Shown piece by piece: positions 25,999 through 35,742 of a DNA stretch of 64,000 bases. Location: positions 62,001 to 126,000 of the forward strand of contig CAWIDT010000008.1 in NCBI GenBank assembly GCA_963834945.1. The letters run 5' to 3'. This DNA is from R-RK-3 sp963834945. Its GTDB lineage: Bacteria; Pseudomonadota; Alphaproteobacteria; Rhizobiales; Rhodomicrobiaceae. Under the pieces are notes generated by a model. That model was given only the letters and a program-made list of their open reading frames with translations. It was not told the origin of the DNA and did no database searches. Both the position numbers and the translations under genes were made by a program. The first letter of the stretch is position 1. Each line of letters opens with the position of its first letter.

Positions 25999-26108
25999 CC
26001 GCCGACTTTGATCGATGGCGGCGCTGCGGGCAAGCGGCCAAGGGGTTGGTTCTGTGCGCCTACTCGAACAGGCCCAGCAAGGTTCGCGTTACGTCGCTTA
26101 TGGGGGCG

Positions 26109-27575
26109 TCAGCGTTCCGCCGGCATTTTTCCCGTCGCTCGAAACCGCTTGAACAAAGTCTCGGCCCTGTCGAGATTGTCCCTGACGCCGCTGATATAAT
26201 AGGTTGCGCTCTCGTCCTGATAGGCTTCCAGCGAGTTGTGGAATGCCGTGACGGCGTCCTGAAGATCGCGCACCGAGCTTTTGCGTTCGGCCAGGGAAAT
26301 GAGAGCCGCGCCGAGATTGTTTTGCCGCGCCGCCCAATCGAGCGGAGTATGGTCGCGGCTGATCGGCTTCAGCCCTTCGCGATAGGCCGCGACGGCCGCC
26401 TCGAAGCGCTCCGCACCTTCCTCGCGTGCACCCAGGCTCCAAAGTGCCGTACCGATGCTGCTTTGAAGCACCGCCCATTCGAGCGGCGCATGCGTTCGCG
26501 TTCGCTCCTTCAGGCTTTCGCGGAATGCGGTAACGGCTTCCTCAAGGCGCGCGGTGCTGTTGACCGCAAGCCCCAGGCGAAACAAGGCGGCGCCCAAATC
26601 CTGCTGCGCGCGCGCCCAATCGAGTGGGTATCGGGCGCGCGGAAAAGCCTCGATGGTTCCGCGGAACATGGCCGCCGCATCCTTGAGCCGTTCCACTTCG
26701 CCGTTGCGCGAGCCGAGACGGAGCAGCGCATCGCCCAGATTGTGCCGCAACTGCGCCGTTCCGGCGGGGGTCGCGCCGCCGGCGTTGGCGGCGAGCAGCG
26801 CCCGGTAGCGGTCGATGGCTTCGATCAGCGCATTGGTGTCGTCCTTGTCGCGGCCTTGCAGGTAAAGGGCGTGCGCCAGAGCCTCGCCATTCCGGTATCG
26901 GGCTTCCGTGTCGGTTTCGGGGAGCAGGCGAAGCGCCGCTTCGAAATAGATGGAGGCCTCGTGATCGTCGGACCGGATCAGGGCGATTTGCCCCAATCCG
27001 GCCCGTGCGGTAGCGGCTAGGCTGAAAAGTTTCGGCGCGTCCGCCGGTGTGCTCTGCGCTTTGGTTTCCGCCGCGACGCTGGCTTTGGTCAGAATGGCTT
27101 TGGCCTCTTCATAGCGCCCGGCCTGCGCCGCCTCGCGTGCGCCCTTGATCAATGCCGCGATCTCGGGCTGCGAAGCGTCCGGCGCGGCAAGCCAGGTGCC
27201 GATCAGCGCTTTGTGCGCTTGCGTCATTTCGACCAGCTTCTCCGCCAGCTTTTCGGCGGCGATGTCCTGCTGGCCCGCGATGGCAAAGAGCTGCTCCAGC
27301 ACCTCCGGTGATACGTCCAAAATCGTCCGCAGTTTCGAAAACCTTGCCTCTTCGGCGCGAAAGCCGCCATCCGCGGCGTGCACGGCAAGCCCGGCCAGCT
27401 TCAGCAGGTCCTGATCCGTTGCGCAGACATGGACGAGGTAGAGCGGTCCGGCTTCGGCGTCCTTGGGGTTGAGGCGGCATTCGGCCGAGGGCGGCGCGAC
27501 GCGCTCGGCATGTGAAGGCATAGCGCCGGACAGGAGAACGATCAGAGCGCCGATCGCCAAGGCCGCCCCGCGCAT
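26109..27575 (-). CDS. Secreted tetratricopeptide-repeat protein
   Basis: From the ATG at 27575 the product has 488 residues. It begins MRGAALAIGALIVLLSGAMP with a signal-peptide cleavage site after SHA. A mature N-terminal domain of about 170 residues with two cysteines (SAECRLN, VHVCATDQD) follows. It then has an array of TPR-like repeats with a recurring A-x-x-x-x-L-G-x-A-L-x-x-L core (AQLRHNLGDALLRLG, ARAQQDLGAALFRLG, AVLQSSIGTALWSLG, ARQNNLGAALISLA) at about 55-residue spacing. The frame is open upstream into the neighbouring gene, but the signal peptide fixes the start. It lies 173 bp after the PstS-like/OmpA gene on the same strand, so a shared operon and a periplasmic complex are plausible. 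Confidence 0.78.
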   Translation of the reverse strand: MRGAALAIGALIVLLSGAMPSHAERVAPPSAECRLNPKDAEAGPLYLVHVCATDQDLLKLAGLAVHAADGGFRAEEARFSKLRTILDVSPEVLEQLFAIAGQQDIAAEKLAEKLVEMTQAHKALIGTWLAAPDASQPEIAALIKGAREAAQAGRYEEAKAILTKASVAAETKAQSTPADAPKLFSLAATARAGLGQIALIRSDDHEASIYFEAALRLLPETDTEARYRNGEALAHALYLQGRDKDDTNALIEAIDRYRALLAANAGGATPAGTAQLRHNLGDALLRLGSRNGEVERLKDAAAMFRGTIEAFPRARYPLDWARAQQDLGAALFRLGLAVNSTARLEEAVTAFRESLKERTRTHAPLEWAVLQSSIGTALWSLGAREEGAERFEAAVAAYREGLKPISRDHTPLDWAARQNNLGAALISLAERKSSVRDLQDAVTAFHNSLEAYQDESATYYISGVRDNLDRAETLFKRFRATGKMPAER

Positions 27576-27747
27576 CAGCCTGTGACAGGCGCCGTTTCGA
27601 GTGCTTTTCCGCTTGTACACGCAATACCTGCCGCTTCGTGGCTTCCGTGGCCGCGTCCCCTCGGGACGGCGGCCTTGCACACTTTCTTCTTGGATCTGGC
27701 CCGCTCGCGCTGGATGGTCCCGCGAAAGCCCCCGCACGAATGTTTCG

Positions 27748-29367
27748 CTAAAGCCGCTCAATCAGGAGTTTGGTCTTCGTCTGAGCCGGCCGTGTAATCC
27801 AAACCTCGACCCGCCGGTTCTTCTGACGGCCCATTTCGGTGTCATTGCAGGCGACGGGCACCAGCTCGCTATAGCCCTTAGCTATGATTTGCTCGGGCTT
27901 CAGCGAGCCGTTCGATGCAGCGAGCAGCGCATCCCGCACGGCATTGGCGCGCAGGAATGACAGCGAACGGTTCTGATCGAAGGCGCCAGACGTATCGGTG
28001 AAGCCGGCGAGCAGGATCTGCTGTCCGGCAAAATTGTTGTTTTCCAGATATTGCAGCAACCGGAGGAGATTTTGCACAGACTCGCTGTCGAGTTGCGCCG
28101 ACGCCGGTTCGAAACGGAGCGTCGCGGACAGACGTTCCCCATTGCGGAAATCATCGATCAGCCGGCGCATCAGATCCATGCTGAAATTTTCCGGCGAGGC
28201 ATTCAGCGAATTGGCGATGCGGTCCGATTGCCGGTCATAGGGCAGGGGAACGACGCCCTGGTCGATAAAGCCCACATCGCTCAACACCGACTGCGCATCC
28301 TGGGAGGCGGTGAACCGAATGAAATTGGAGATATGCGGATCGCTGGCATCGGTCGTGTAGAGATAGAGATTGCGCGACAAAGGATATTCGTGCGTCTTCA
28401 CCGCGAATTCGGAAGGCTGGTGAACCAAGCCGCATGAATCCTTGATCGCCATTCCCTTGGCCACGCCCAATTCGGCAAAGCTCGCGATGCCGATGCCGTT
28501 ACGGTCGGCCGCGACCTCTTTCGCCAGGTCGATATTGGACTCAAACCGCTTGGCCTCCGGAGACAGCGTCCGTTTGTAAGGCGTGAGCACCAGGCTGCTG
28601 AAGGTGCTCAGCGTTCCGGATTTGTCGTCGGGCGCGTAGACATTGATCCTCCCGGCCGGAAGCCCCAAAGCCGACCAATCCTGGATCTCGCCGGCGAAAA
28701 TCATCGAGAGGTGCTCGACTGAAATGGCGTCGGCGAGGTTTCGCAGCGATGTAATGACGACGATGCCGTCCAGCCCGATAATATGCTCGTTCTTGGGCCT
28801 GTTCATCGCCGGAAAGCCCGCCTTGGCCAGTGCGCCGACTTCCTGGTTGGTGATCGGCCGATCCGACATGCCGATCTGCGCCTCGCGCGATGCAAGCGCC
28901 CGGAAAGCCGTGTCGGAGCCTTGCCGCTTCATGTCGATGGTGACAAAGCGCGCGCCGGACGGGTCCTGCAGCTCCATCCGCAACTCGCCCGCCTCATCGC
29001 TCTGCTGCTTCACGTCCTTCTGTATCTTGGCGGCATAGCGGCGCAGCAATTCCGGCATCAATCGCGTGCCGACCGTGCCGGAGCCCCTGATGTTCAGCAC
29101 GGTTTGTGCCGTGTCGAGCGCTGCGACGGTCTGGGGACAGCCTTTCCCCACGCAGACGAAATCAGCCGCATCGAGCGTTGCGAGGCCGAGCGTATCGGAC
29201 TCGATCACGTAATTCTTGCCGTCGAAGGAGATCAGCTTGCCGCGCACCTCCATGCCGCCGCTGATGTGGTTGAGAGTGATGGTGTCGCCCCGAACCGAGG
29301 CAGCACTAAAGACCATGACGGCGCCGAGCAATGTCAGCGTCGCCGCCCCTCTGCCTGAAAACAGCAT
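27748..29367 (-). CDS. PstS-like substrate-binding domain fused to OmpA-type peptidoglycan-binding domain
   Basis: This is a 539-residue exported protein. The N-terminus is MLFSGRGAATLTLLGAVMVF with cleavage expected near SVRG. A short beta-type domain (HISGGMEVRGKLISFDGKNY) comes first. A type II periplasmic-binding domain like PstS follows: LNIRGSGTVGTRLMPELLRR, SDRPITNQEV, IIGLDGIVVI, NVYAPDDKSGTLSTF. The OmpA_C domain is at the end: LRFEPASAQLDSESVQNLL, AGFTDTSGAFDQNRSLSFLR and NRRVEVWI, with the peptidoglycan-binding Asp/Arg positions present. The ATG at 29367 with GGGGG upstream is preferred to an in-frame GTG four codons earlier. No pstCAB transporter genes are nearby, so it may be a sensor or scaffold rather than a transporter part. 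Confidence 0.85.
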   Translation of the reverse strand: MLFSGRGAATLTLLGAVMVFSAASVRGDTITLNHISGGMEVRGKLISFDGKNYVIESDTLGLATLDAADFVCVGKGCPQTVAALDTAQTVLNIRGSGTVGTRLMPELLRRYAAKIQKDVKQQSDEAGELRMELQDPSGARFVTIDMKRQGSDTAFRALASREAQIGMSDRPITNQEVGALAKAGFPAMNRPKNEHIIGLDGIVVITSLRNLADAISVEHLSMIFAGEIQDWSALGLPAGRINVYAPDDKSGTLSTFSSLVLTPYKRTLSPEAKRFESNIDLAKEVAADRNGIGIASFAELGVAKGMAIKDSCGLVHQPSEFAVKTHEYPLSRNLYLYTTDASDPHISNFIRFTASQDAQSVLSDVGFIDQGVVPLPYDRQSDRIANSLNASPENFSMDLMRRLIDDFRNGERLSATLRFEPASAQLDSESVQNLLRLLQYLENNNFAGQQILLAGFTDTSGAFDQNRSLSFLRANAVRDALLAASNGSLKPEQIIAKGYSELVPVACNDTEMGRQKNRRVEVWITRPAQTKTKLLIERL

Positions 29368-29464
29368 TTTTACCCCCACTCGCTGTTCTTATGCCCTCTT
29401 TCAACGCGGCGGGCCTCCAGCGAGGCCAATTGTGAACAGACTATCCAGTCGCTCGACATTTTCA

Positions 29465-29663
29465 ATGGCGAATCCCGTCGCGAAATGGAACAAAGCGACG
29501 TGGCTCTGCCGTGCCGCTTGTGCTGGCCGTTTTTAGCGCCGGATGTGGCGGCGCCATCTTCGGCGTCCGGGCAGTCGGCATTACGGCGGCCGGCTATCCG
29601 ATAGCCGCATCGTTAGGTGCGCGTTATTGGAAGACTTCCAGGTGTGGTGAGCGTGCCCGTTAA
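29465..29663 (+). CDS. Possible small lipoprotein, one frame break
   Basis: Starting at the ATG at 29465, MANPVAKWNKATWLCRA leads to a stop. Removing one base near 29515 continues as PLVLAVFSAGCGG, which looks like a lipoprotein signal with lipobox F-S-A-G-C. It then reads AIFGVRAVGITAAGYPIAA and stops at TAA 29661-29663, for 65 residues. No family is recognised and no strong ribosome-binding site is visible, so this is tentative. The remaining DNA from 29664 to the promoter at 29989 is AT-rich, with no credible gene. Confidence 0.33.
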
Positions 29664-29988
29664 GACCTTGCTGCGGCCCTCACGGGCGAACACGCTTAAA
29701 GCGTTGCAAAAAAGGCACGGAATTGGGATGTGCGTTCTGTTATAGCACAACCTCTCATGTATATTAGGTAGTCTTATCGATTTTGTACGAGAATGTTTCA
29801 TATTGAGCCAAACGCCCCCTGTATTTTAACCTGGCTCATCAAACAACGAAGGCGATTTCAATGAAATTGTTAAAATTATAACGAATATAGCCAAGCTTGG
29901 TTGGCTGAAACCCGCTTACGATATTAACTAGATCTTACGCTTTTGCTCCGTTGGGACCGCCGAATAGCACGTTGAGGCGCGCAATCCC

Positions 29989-30016
29989 TTGCAACGGATG
30001 AAAAGGCGTATATAAT
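29989..30016 (+). promoter_or_regulatory. Promoter of the LuxR-type regulator
   Basis: TTGCAA at 29989-29994 and a perfect TATAAT at 30011-30016 are 16 bases apart, 75 bases before the regulator's ATG. The surrounding 300 bp are AT-rich for this genome. Confidence 0.65.
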
Positions 30017-30090
30017 TACGGGTAAATCTAAGCAATCCTTTACCATCAACCATTCGCTTCTGCGTCTGGACCTTAAGGCATGAGTTGCCC

Positions 30091-30852
30091 ATGAGTATTA
30101 CTTACAAGGAAATCGCAAATGCACGTGCGGAGACCGAACTCCGGGCGGCGGCTGCGACTATGACCCTCAAGCCGGCTCCGGCCGCGGCGGCGCAGCCGCT
30201 TGCCGTCATTATCGAGCCGCGGCAGTTCATTCGCGATTGCCTGTTGCGGGCGCTTCGTTCCGCGGGCGGGCAAGAGGTGTTGGCTCTATCCTCTGTCGAT
30301 GAGTGGCTGAACATCTGTGAGCGCACGCCGGCATCGGTCGTGCTGCTCAGCAGCCATGGGATCGCCGATGACGCCCAGCTCTTTGCCAGAATCGCACGGC
30401 TCGCACAGGTCAGAAATCGCGTGCCGACCATCATCCTATCCGATGCGGACGATATGAGCCACGTCGTGGGCGCGCTCGACAAGGGCGTGAAGGGTTACAT
30501 TCCGACCACGCTTTCGCTGGATGTCGTTGTCGAAGCGATGCGGCTGGTGCGGGCGGGCGGCGTCTTCGTTCCGGCGAGCTGCTTGGCCGCGACCCATGCA
30601 GGTGCCCCCCGCCAAGGTGCCAAATCGATGCTCGGTACGCTCTTCACCGCGCGCCAGGAAGCCGTGGTCGAGGCGCTTCGCCAGGGCAAAGCCAACAAAA
30701 CCATCGCCTATGAGCTTGAGCTCCGGGAGAGCACCGTGAAGGTACATATCCGCAACATAATGAAAAAATTGAAAGCAAAGAACAGAACAGAGGTCGCTTA
30801 TATTGTTGGTCAAATCATGAACCGGCAAACCATATCCGCGCCGCTGAGCTAA
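30091..30852 (+). CDS. LuxR/NarL-type regulator with degenerate receiver domain
   Basis: The product has 253 residues from the ATG at 30091 (an in-frame TTG two codons earlier is less likely). The middle part has the fold of a receiver domain (LAVIIEPRQFIRDCLLRAL, VPTIILSDADDMSHV, GVKGYIPTTLSLDVVVEAM). However, the usual phospho-acceptor strand V-x-L-L-D reads VVLLSSHG, with Ser in place of Asp, and the acidic pair is reduced to one Glu. Signalling is therefore probably not by phosphorylation. The C-terminal LuxR helix-turn-helix is complete: FTARQEAVVEALRQGKANKT, ELRESTVKVHIRNIMKKL. It precedes the ExoY-like gene by 63 bp and is the natural candidate regulator of the exopolysaccharide locus. 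Confidence 0.85.
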   Translation: MSITYKEIANARAETELRAAAATMTLKPAPAAAAQPLAVIIEPRQFIRDCLLRALRSAGGQEVLALSSVDEWLNICERTPASVVLLSSHGIADDAQLFARIARLAQVRNRVPTIILSDADDMSHVVGALDKGVKGYIPTTLSLDVVVEAMRLVRAGGVFVPASCLAATHAGAPRQGAKSMLGTLFTARQEAVVEALRQGKANKTIAYELELRESTVKVHIRNIMKKLKAKNRTEVAYIVGQIMNRQTISAPLS

Positions 30853-30915
30853 ATACATAACAAAAACTCAACACCTCGACTCCACTGGGCACACTCTCGA
30901 CGGGGACTCATAAAA

Positions 30916-31743
30916 ATGGGACCACTTTCTGAATTTACGGCAGAGCCCGTATTACAAAAAAAACATACTGAAGCCAGCGTTAAAACCTTCGCGCGGGCAT
31001 TGCGGCCGCAGCGCACTCGGGAGGCCGTCATGGATGAAACGGTCACCGGCTTGCCGCGATGGTCCGGCCGCTCCCGCACAAGATCCACGGGACCGTGGCG
31101 GGCCGGCACGGCCGTTCAGCCGCACGCGCCGGTGGGCGGCCGAGCAAAACGCGCTTTCGACGTAACGATCGCCGCCACCACGCTGGTCCTGATGGCGCCG
31201 ACCATGATCGTGATCGCGCTGCTCATCCTGGTGACGATGGGCCGTCCGGTGTTGTTCATGCAGCGGCGGGTCGGCTTCAACCGCGGACTTTTCGGATGCC
31301 TCAAATTCCGCACCATGGTTGCGGATGCCGGTGACCGGCTGGTGGCCTATCTGGCGGAAAATCCCGAGGCGGCCCAGGCGTGGCGCGAAACGCAGAAGCT
31401 GAAAAACGACCCTCGCGTAACCTGGCTCGGCAACATATTGCGCAAATCCAGCCTCGATGAATTGCCGCAGCTGTTCAATATCCTGCTTGGCGACATGAGC
31501 TGCATCGGACCGCGTCCTGTGCTGCAGGACGAGCTGGAGCGCTATGGCGACCATGCCGGCGAGTATGCCAAGGCCAAGCCCGGCCTCACGGGAATGTGGC
31601 AGGTGAGCGGGCGCAGCAATACCAGCTATGCGCATCGGGTCAAGTGCGACCGCTTTTATGTGAGGCGCTGGTCTCTGGCTCTGGACGTCGGTATTTTGTT
31701 CAGAACCATTCCCGCCGTCATGAAGTTTGACGAGACGGCATAG
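30916..31743 (+). CDS. exoY: ExoY-like undecaprenyl-phosphate sugar-1-phosphate transferase
   Basis: This membrane enzyme primes exopolysaccharide repeat-unit synthesis by moving a hexose-1-phosphate to undecaprenyl phosphate. The 275-residue protein has a variable N-terminal extension of about 75 residues, one membrane segment (FDVTIAATTLVLMAPTMIVI), then the bacterial sugar transferase domain: LFMQRRVGFNRGLFGCLKFR, TMVADAGD, LGNILRKSSLDELPQLFNIL, GDMSCIGPRPVL and KPGLTGMWQVSGRSNTSY. All family motifs are intact. The sugar is probably galactose or glucose by analogy with ExoY. It follows the LuxR-type regulator and begins the biosynthetic locus. Confidence 0.9.
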   Translation: MGPLSEFTAEPVLQKKHTEASVKTFARALRPQRTREAVMDETVTGLPRWSGRSRTRSTGPWRAGTAVQPHAPVGGRAKRAFDVTIAATTLVLMAPTMIVIALLILVTMGRPVLFMQRRVGFNRGLFGCLKFRTMVADAGDRLVAYLAENPEAAQAWRETQKLKNDPRVTWLGNILRKSSLDELPQLFNILLGDMSCIGPRPVLQDELERYGDHAGEYAKAKPGLTGMWQVSGRSNTSYAHRVKCDRFYVRRWSLALDVGILFRTIPAVMKFDETA

Positions 31744-31772
31744 CGATATAGCCGCTCCGACAGCTGAATTCC

Positions 31773-31808
31773 AAGCCCGCCGGCGCCTTTTTGGGCTGCG
31801 GCGGGCTT
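31773..31808 (+). terminator. Strong hairpin after exoY, possible terminator or attenuator
   Basis: aagcccgcc (31773-31781) pairs perfectly with ggcgggctt (31800-31808). No T-run follows, so a Rho-independent terminator is only partly supported. The rest of the 340-bp gap before the flippase gene holds nothing recognisable. Confidence 0.5.
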
Positions 31809-32085
31809 CAGACTATCTCCGCCGGCCAGCCCCGCCTATCAGCAGGAGAACCTATGTGGAAAGCGGGCGATCCGGCTTGCCGTGCAACCCCGAGGCGTGA
31901 TTTCTGGGCCGAACCGCAACCCTTGCGGGATCTGCCTGGGGCGCCGCAACCCCGCCCCTTGTATCCTAATGCGAGCATGTCACCCCGGGCCGCACGCGGC
32001 GGATGTGGTTGGTTAACTTAAGCCGCTTAAGTTGGAGACGTGCTGGGTCAGAGCCATCGCTCCGCCGCAGCCCGGAAGGACGATC

Positions 32086-33556
32086 ATGAGTTCCATTCGC
32101 CGCGCCTTCTTCTTTTCCTCGGCCGAGCGCTATCTCGTGATTTTGATCAATTTCGCGATGGTGCCGATCATTGCGCGCATGATGGGACCGGCCGAATTCG
32201 GCATCTCCGTGCTCGGCATGGCCGCGCTGGCGATTGCCGAGGTGATCCGCGATTTTGGCGGCGCCGCCTACATCATCCAGGAAAAGCGGCTGACATTGGA
32301 GGGGATCAGGACGGCCTTCACCGTTACGCTGGTCTGGACGCTGGTGCTGGCCATCGCGACTTTTCATGGCGGCCGAGCCGCTGGCGCGCTTTTACGATGT
32401 CCCAGGCCTGGCGCTCTATTTACGGATCGTCGCCCTCTCCTATCTGATCGGCCCGTTTGTCGCGCCGATCTTCGCGCTGATGCAGCGCGAGATGGCCTTC
32501 GACAAAATCGCGCTGATAACCATTATCGCCACCCTCATCAACGCCGTTGCCACGATCCTCTTTGCAAGCCTGGGCTACAGCTATCTGAGCTTCGCGCTGG
32601 CCAACGTGATTTCCGCGAGCTGCGGCATGCTTCTGGGATTTTATTTCCGGCCGCAATTTTCGGCCTTCCGGATTTGCCTGTCGGAATGGCCAGCGCTGCT
32701 GAATTTCGGCAGCTTCCGCATGGGCATGGGCATGCTGACCTGTCTGCGGCTGTATATGCCCTATCTCATCATCGGACGGGTGCTCGACAACACCGCGATC
32801 GGCCTCTATCAGCGCGCCATCACCGTCAGCACCTTACCGAACAAGGCCGTCAGCGCCATCGACTATGTGGCGTTTCCGGCCATCTCGGCGCATTTGCGGG
32901 AAGGCGGCAACATCAAGCAGGCTTTTCTGCGCGCGGCTCTCTTCGTCACCGGCGTGACATGGCCGGGCTTCCTCACGATCGCGCTGTTGGCTTACCCGCT
33001 GGTGAGCATATTGCTAGGCCCAAATTGGCTGGAGGTTTCGCCGCTGGTATTCATCATGGCTCTCGGGCGACTGTTCAATTTTGCCGCCAGCCTGACCAAT
33101 TCTTCGCTGCTCGCGGCGGGGCGCGCGCGCCAGCTCTTCCTGATGCATCTGATCCTCGTGCCTTTCACTATGGTGGTGACCCTGCTTTCCGCCCCGTACG
33201 GCATCAACACCGTGGCCTGGGCCTTGTGCATAACCGCGCCGCTCGAATGTGCGGTGGCGCTTTATTCCGTGCGCCTCGTCGTCAGCTTCTCGGTTGCGGA
33301 GCTGCTTTCGGCGCTGCGGCCGAGCGCCATCGTAACGCTGACTTCGGCGATCGGACCGTTGTTCGTGATGGAAACACACGGGTGGAACCCATCGCTTCCG
33401 ATAGGGGCGACATCGGTCGCGCTCATCCTCGCCGCTTTCGGCTGGGCTGTGGGCTTGCGGCTCACCGGGCATCCGCTCTGGGATGAGATCCGCCACGCCG
33501 CCGCGGCGGGAGCCAAGCGCCTGCCGGGCCGCCGGAACTCCGCAACGGCAAATTGA
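32086..33556 (+). CDS. Wzx-type polysaccharide flippase, one frame break
   Basis: This is a polytopic MATE/MVF-superfamily protein that flips lipid-linked oligosaccharides across the inner membrane. The first frame starts MSSIRRAFFFSSAERYLVIL with GGAAGGA upstream. It includes MMGPAEFGISVLGMAALAIA and breaks in the TTTT at 32361-32364. The second frame continues MAAEPLARFYDVPGL and runs to ...RRNSATAN with the expected pairs of helices (GMGMLTCLRLYMPYLIIGRV, TWPGFLTIALLAYPLVSILL). With one T removed it is 489 residues, normal for the family. It sits between ExoY and the GT2 genes, as in many exo loci. If the break is genuine, export would be lost. Confidence 0.87.
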
Positions 33557-33604
33557 AACCCACGCTGCACAACATGTTTGGCACGCTGCACTCCGAGATC
33601 TGAC

Positions 33605-34661
33605 ATGCCCACGATCGACGTCGCGGTTCCCTGTTACAATTACGCGCGCTATCTGCGGGATGCAGTGGAAAGCATCCTGACGCAAAGCCACAAGGACCTG
33701 CGCGTCCTCATCATCGACAACGGATCGCAAGATGCGAGCGGCGATGTGGCGCGGCAATTGGCTGCCGAAGACGCCAGAGTCGGGGTCAAGGTTTTCGAGC
33801 GCAATATCGGACAGCACGCCTGCTACAATGCCGGGATCGACTGGGCGTCCGGCGACTATTTCTTCCTGCTCGATGCCGACGACCTGCTCACGCCGGGTTC
33901 GCTCGAACGCGGCGTCGCGATCATGGAGGAGAACACCGATATCGTTTTCTCCTACAGCACCGAGCTGTTCATGGGTCTGGATGGCGAGCACCGCCCGGCT
34001 CCCGACACCAGCCCCTGCGAAGCGGCATGGAGCGTGATCTCGGGCGAAGATTTCGTGCGCCGGCGCTGCGGCGACCCGCGCAACATCGTCGGCGCGCCGA
34101 CGGTTCTGCGCCGCAATTCAGCGCAAAAGCGTATCGGCCATTACCGGGCCTCGCTGCCTTACACCGACGACCTGGAAATGTGGCTGCGCCTCGCCACCGT
34201 GGGCTCCGTCGCTAAGGCGAATGTGCCCCAGGGCATCCGCCGGGTGCACGCCTCGCAAGCCAGCGAGCCCTATCGCGAGGTGCCGGCCAGGGACTTCGCC
34301 GAGCGCGTCGCCGCCTTTGAAAGCTTCTTCACGCATGAGGGCGCGGCGATGCCGCAAGCGCACGAACTTCTTCGGCTGGTGAAGACGACCATCGGCATGG
34401 AGGTGTTCTGGTATGGCTTGGGCCGCCACCGCGAGGGCGACCGGGCGAATGCGGTCCGCTGCGTCACCTATGGCATCAAGCTGTACCCGCTTGCGACAGT
34501 GCCGCGCCTGTTCAAATGGCTCGCGTCCGGCGAGGTGTCTCTCCAGGAAGCCGGCGCTTATCTGCGGGCTTTAGTGCCCGGAGCCCGAAGAGCGCGCCGC
34601 CCGCACGATGGATGGGGCAGCGGCGCGGCGCAAATCCGCCAGCCATCCCGCCGAACGCTGA
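33605..34661 (+). CDS. GT2-family glycosyltransferase, probable frame break near 3' end
   Basis: A GT-A-fold inverting glycosyltransferase adding one sugar to the lipid-linked repeat unit. The nucleotide-binding start is IDVAVPCYNYARYLRDAV, the DXD-type motif is FFLLDADDLLTPG, and the acceptor region includes LPYTDDLEMWLRLA. The start MPTIDVAVP at 33605 is well placed. As read, the frame runs on into the next glycosyltransferase. Removing one base of the GG at 34580-34581 changes the tail to EPEERAARTMDGAAARR and ends at the TGA at 34659-34661, giving 351 residues and leaving a ribosome-binding site for the next gene. Donor sugar unknown. Confidence 0.85.
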
Positions 34662-34672
34662 GGGGCCGGCCC

Positions 34673-35742
34673 GTGGACCAGATCGCGGTTTGCGTCATCA
34701 TCGCGGCCCGAAATGCCCAGGATACCATCGCCAAGGCCGTCCGCTCGGCGCTGGCGCAGGACCATGTGCAGCGAGGTCTTCGTCGTGGACGACTGCTCAG
34801 CCGATCATACCGCATCGGCCGCCTGGTCGGCGCAGGACGGCAGCGGACGCCTGCACATCCTGACGGAGAAGCGAAATCTCGGCCCGGCCGCGGCGCGCAA
34901 CCGGGCGCTCGCCCGCTCCGCCGCACCGTTCTTCTGCGTGCTCGATGCGGACGACTACATGCTGCCTGGACGGATGGCTCGCCTGATCGCAAGCCGGGAC
35001 GGCGATTGGGATCTGATCGCCGACGACATCATCATTCTGCCGGTCGAGGCGCGGCTCAGCTTCGCGCTCCAGCGCGGCGACGATGCCGACGGCGGGCGTG
35101 TGCTGGATGTGGAAAGCTTCCTGCTGGGCAATATTTCCCGCCCCGGGCGGCCGCGCGCCGAACTGGGCTTTCTGAAGCCCCTTGATCAGCCGCGCCTTCA
35201 TGCAGCGGCACGCGCTGCTCTATGATGAGCACATCCGGCTGGGAGAAGATTACGCCTTTTATCTGCGGGCGCTGCTTCTGGGCGCCAGCTTTCGCCTGGT
35301 CAGCGCCTGCGGCTATGTCGCGGTCGAGCGTCCGGATTCGCTGAGCGCGCGGCACTCCGCCGAGGATCTGCGGCGGATCATGGCGTTCGATGACAGCATG
35401 TTGGAGGCCGGCCTTCCGCTATCGGCAAGCCAGCGCGGCGCGCTTGCGAGGCATCGCGCGGCTATGAGGAACAAATTCGTTTACGCCGACGCGCTCGAAA
35501 AGCGAAAGGCGCGCGGTCTTGCGGCCGGCCTTGCGCGTTTGACGCGCTCGCCCGCCGCGTTGCCCCATGTCATCGCCGAGACGGCGCGCGCCAAAACCCA
35601 TGCCGTTCTGAGCCGCCTTCGTCCAAAATTTGCCCCGGAGCAGCATCGGCCGCGTTTCCTGATCGGCCTGCCCGGCGCCCAATTCGCCGATATCCGGCCG
35701 CAGACGCATCACAATGGGGCACGCATGGTGGAGACCCTATGA
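34673..35742 (+). CDS. GT2-family glycosyltransferase, GTG start, two frame breaks
   Basis: The gene probably starts with GTG at 34673 (VDQIAVCVIIAARNAQDTIA), with GAGGGG about 8 bases upstream. The nucleotide-binding region continues in a second frame as SEVFVVDDCSADHTA, and the catalytic Asp motif is APFFCVLDADDYMLPG. A third frame carries FMQRHALLYDEHIRLGEDYA to the end. Breaks are at about 34764-34771 and 35182-35183; removing one base at each gives 355 residues. It overlaps the next GT2 gene by 4 bases (ATGA). Role: addition of one sugar in exopolysaccharide repeat-unit assembly, donor unknown. Confidence 0.82.

Noticed and set aside
29613..29801. A 62-residue minus-strand ORF in the AT-rich gap before the LuxR-type regulator
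   Set aside because: It has no ribosome-binding site or recognisable feature, and it overlaps the candidate lipoprotein frame.
33578..35185. A double glycosyltransferase fusion
   Set aside because: Removing one base at 34580 ends the first enzyme at 34661 and leaves a Shine-Dalgarno sequence and GTG start for the second.
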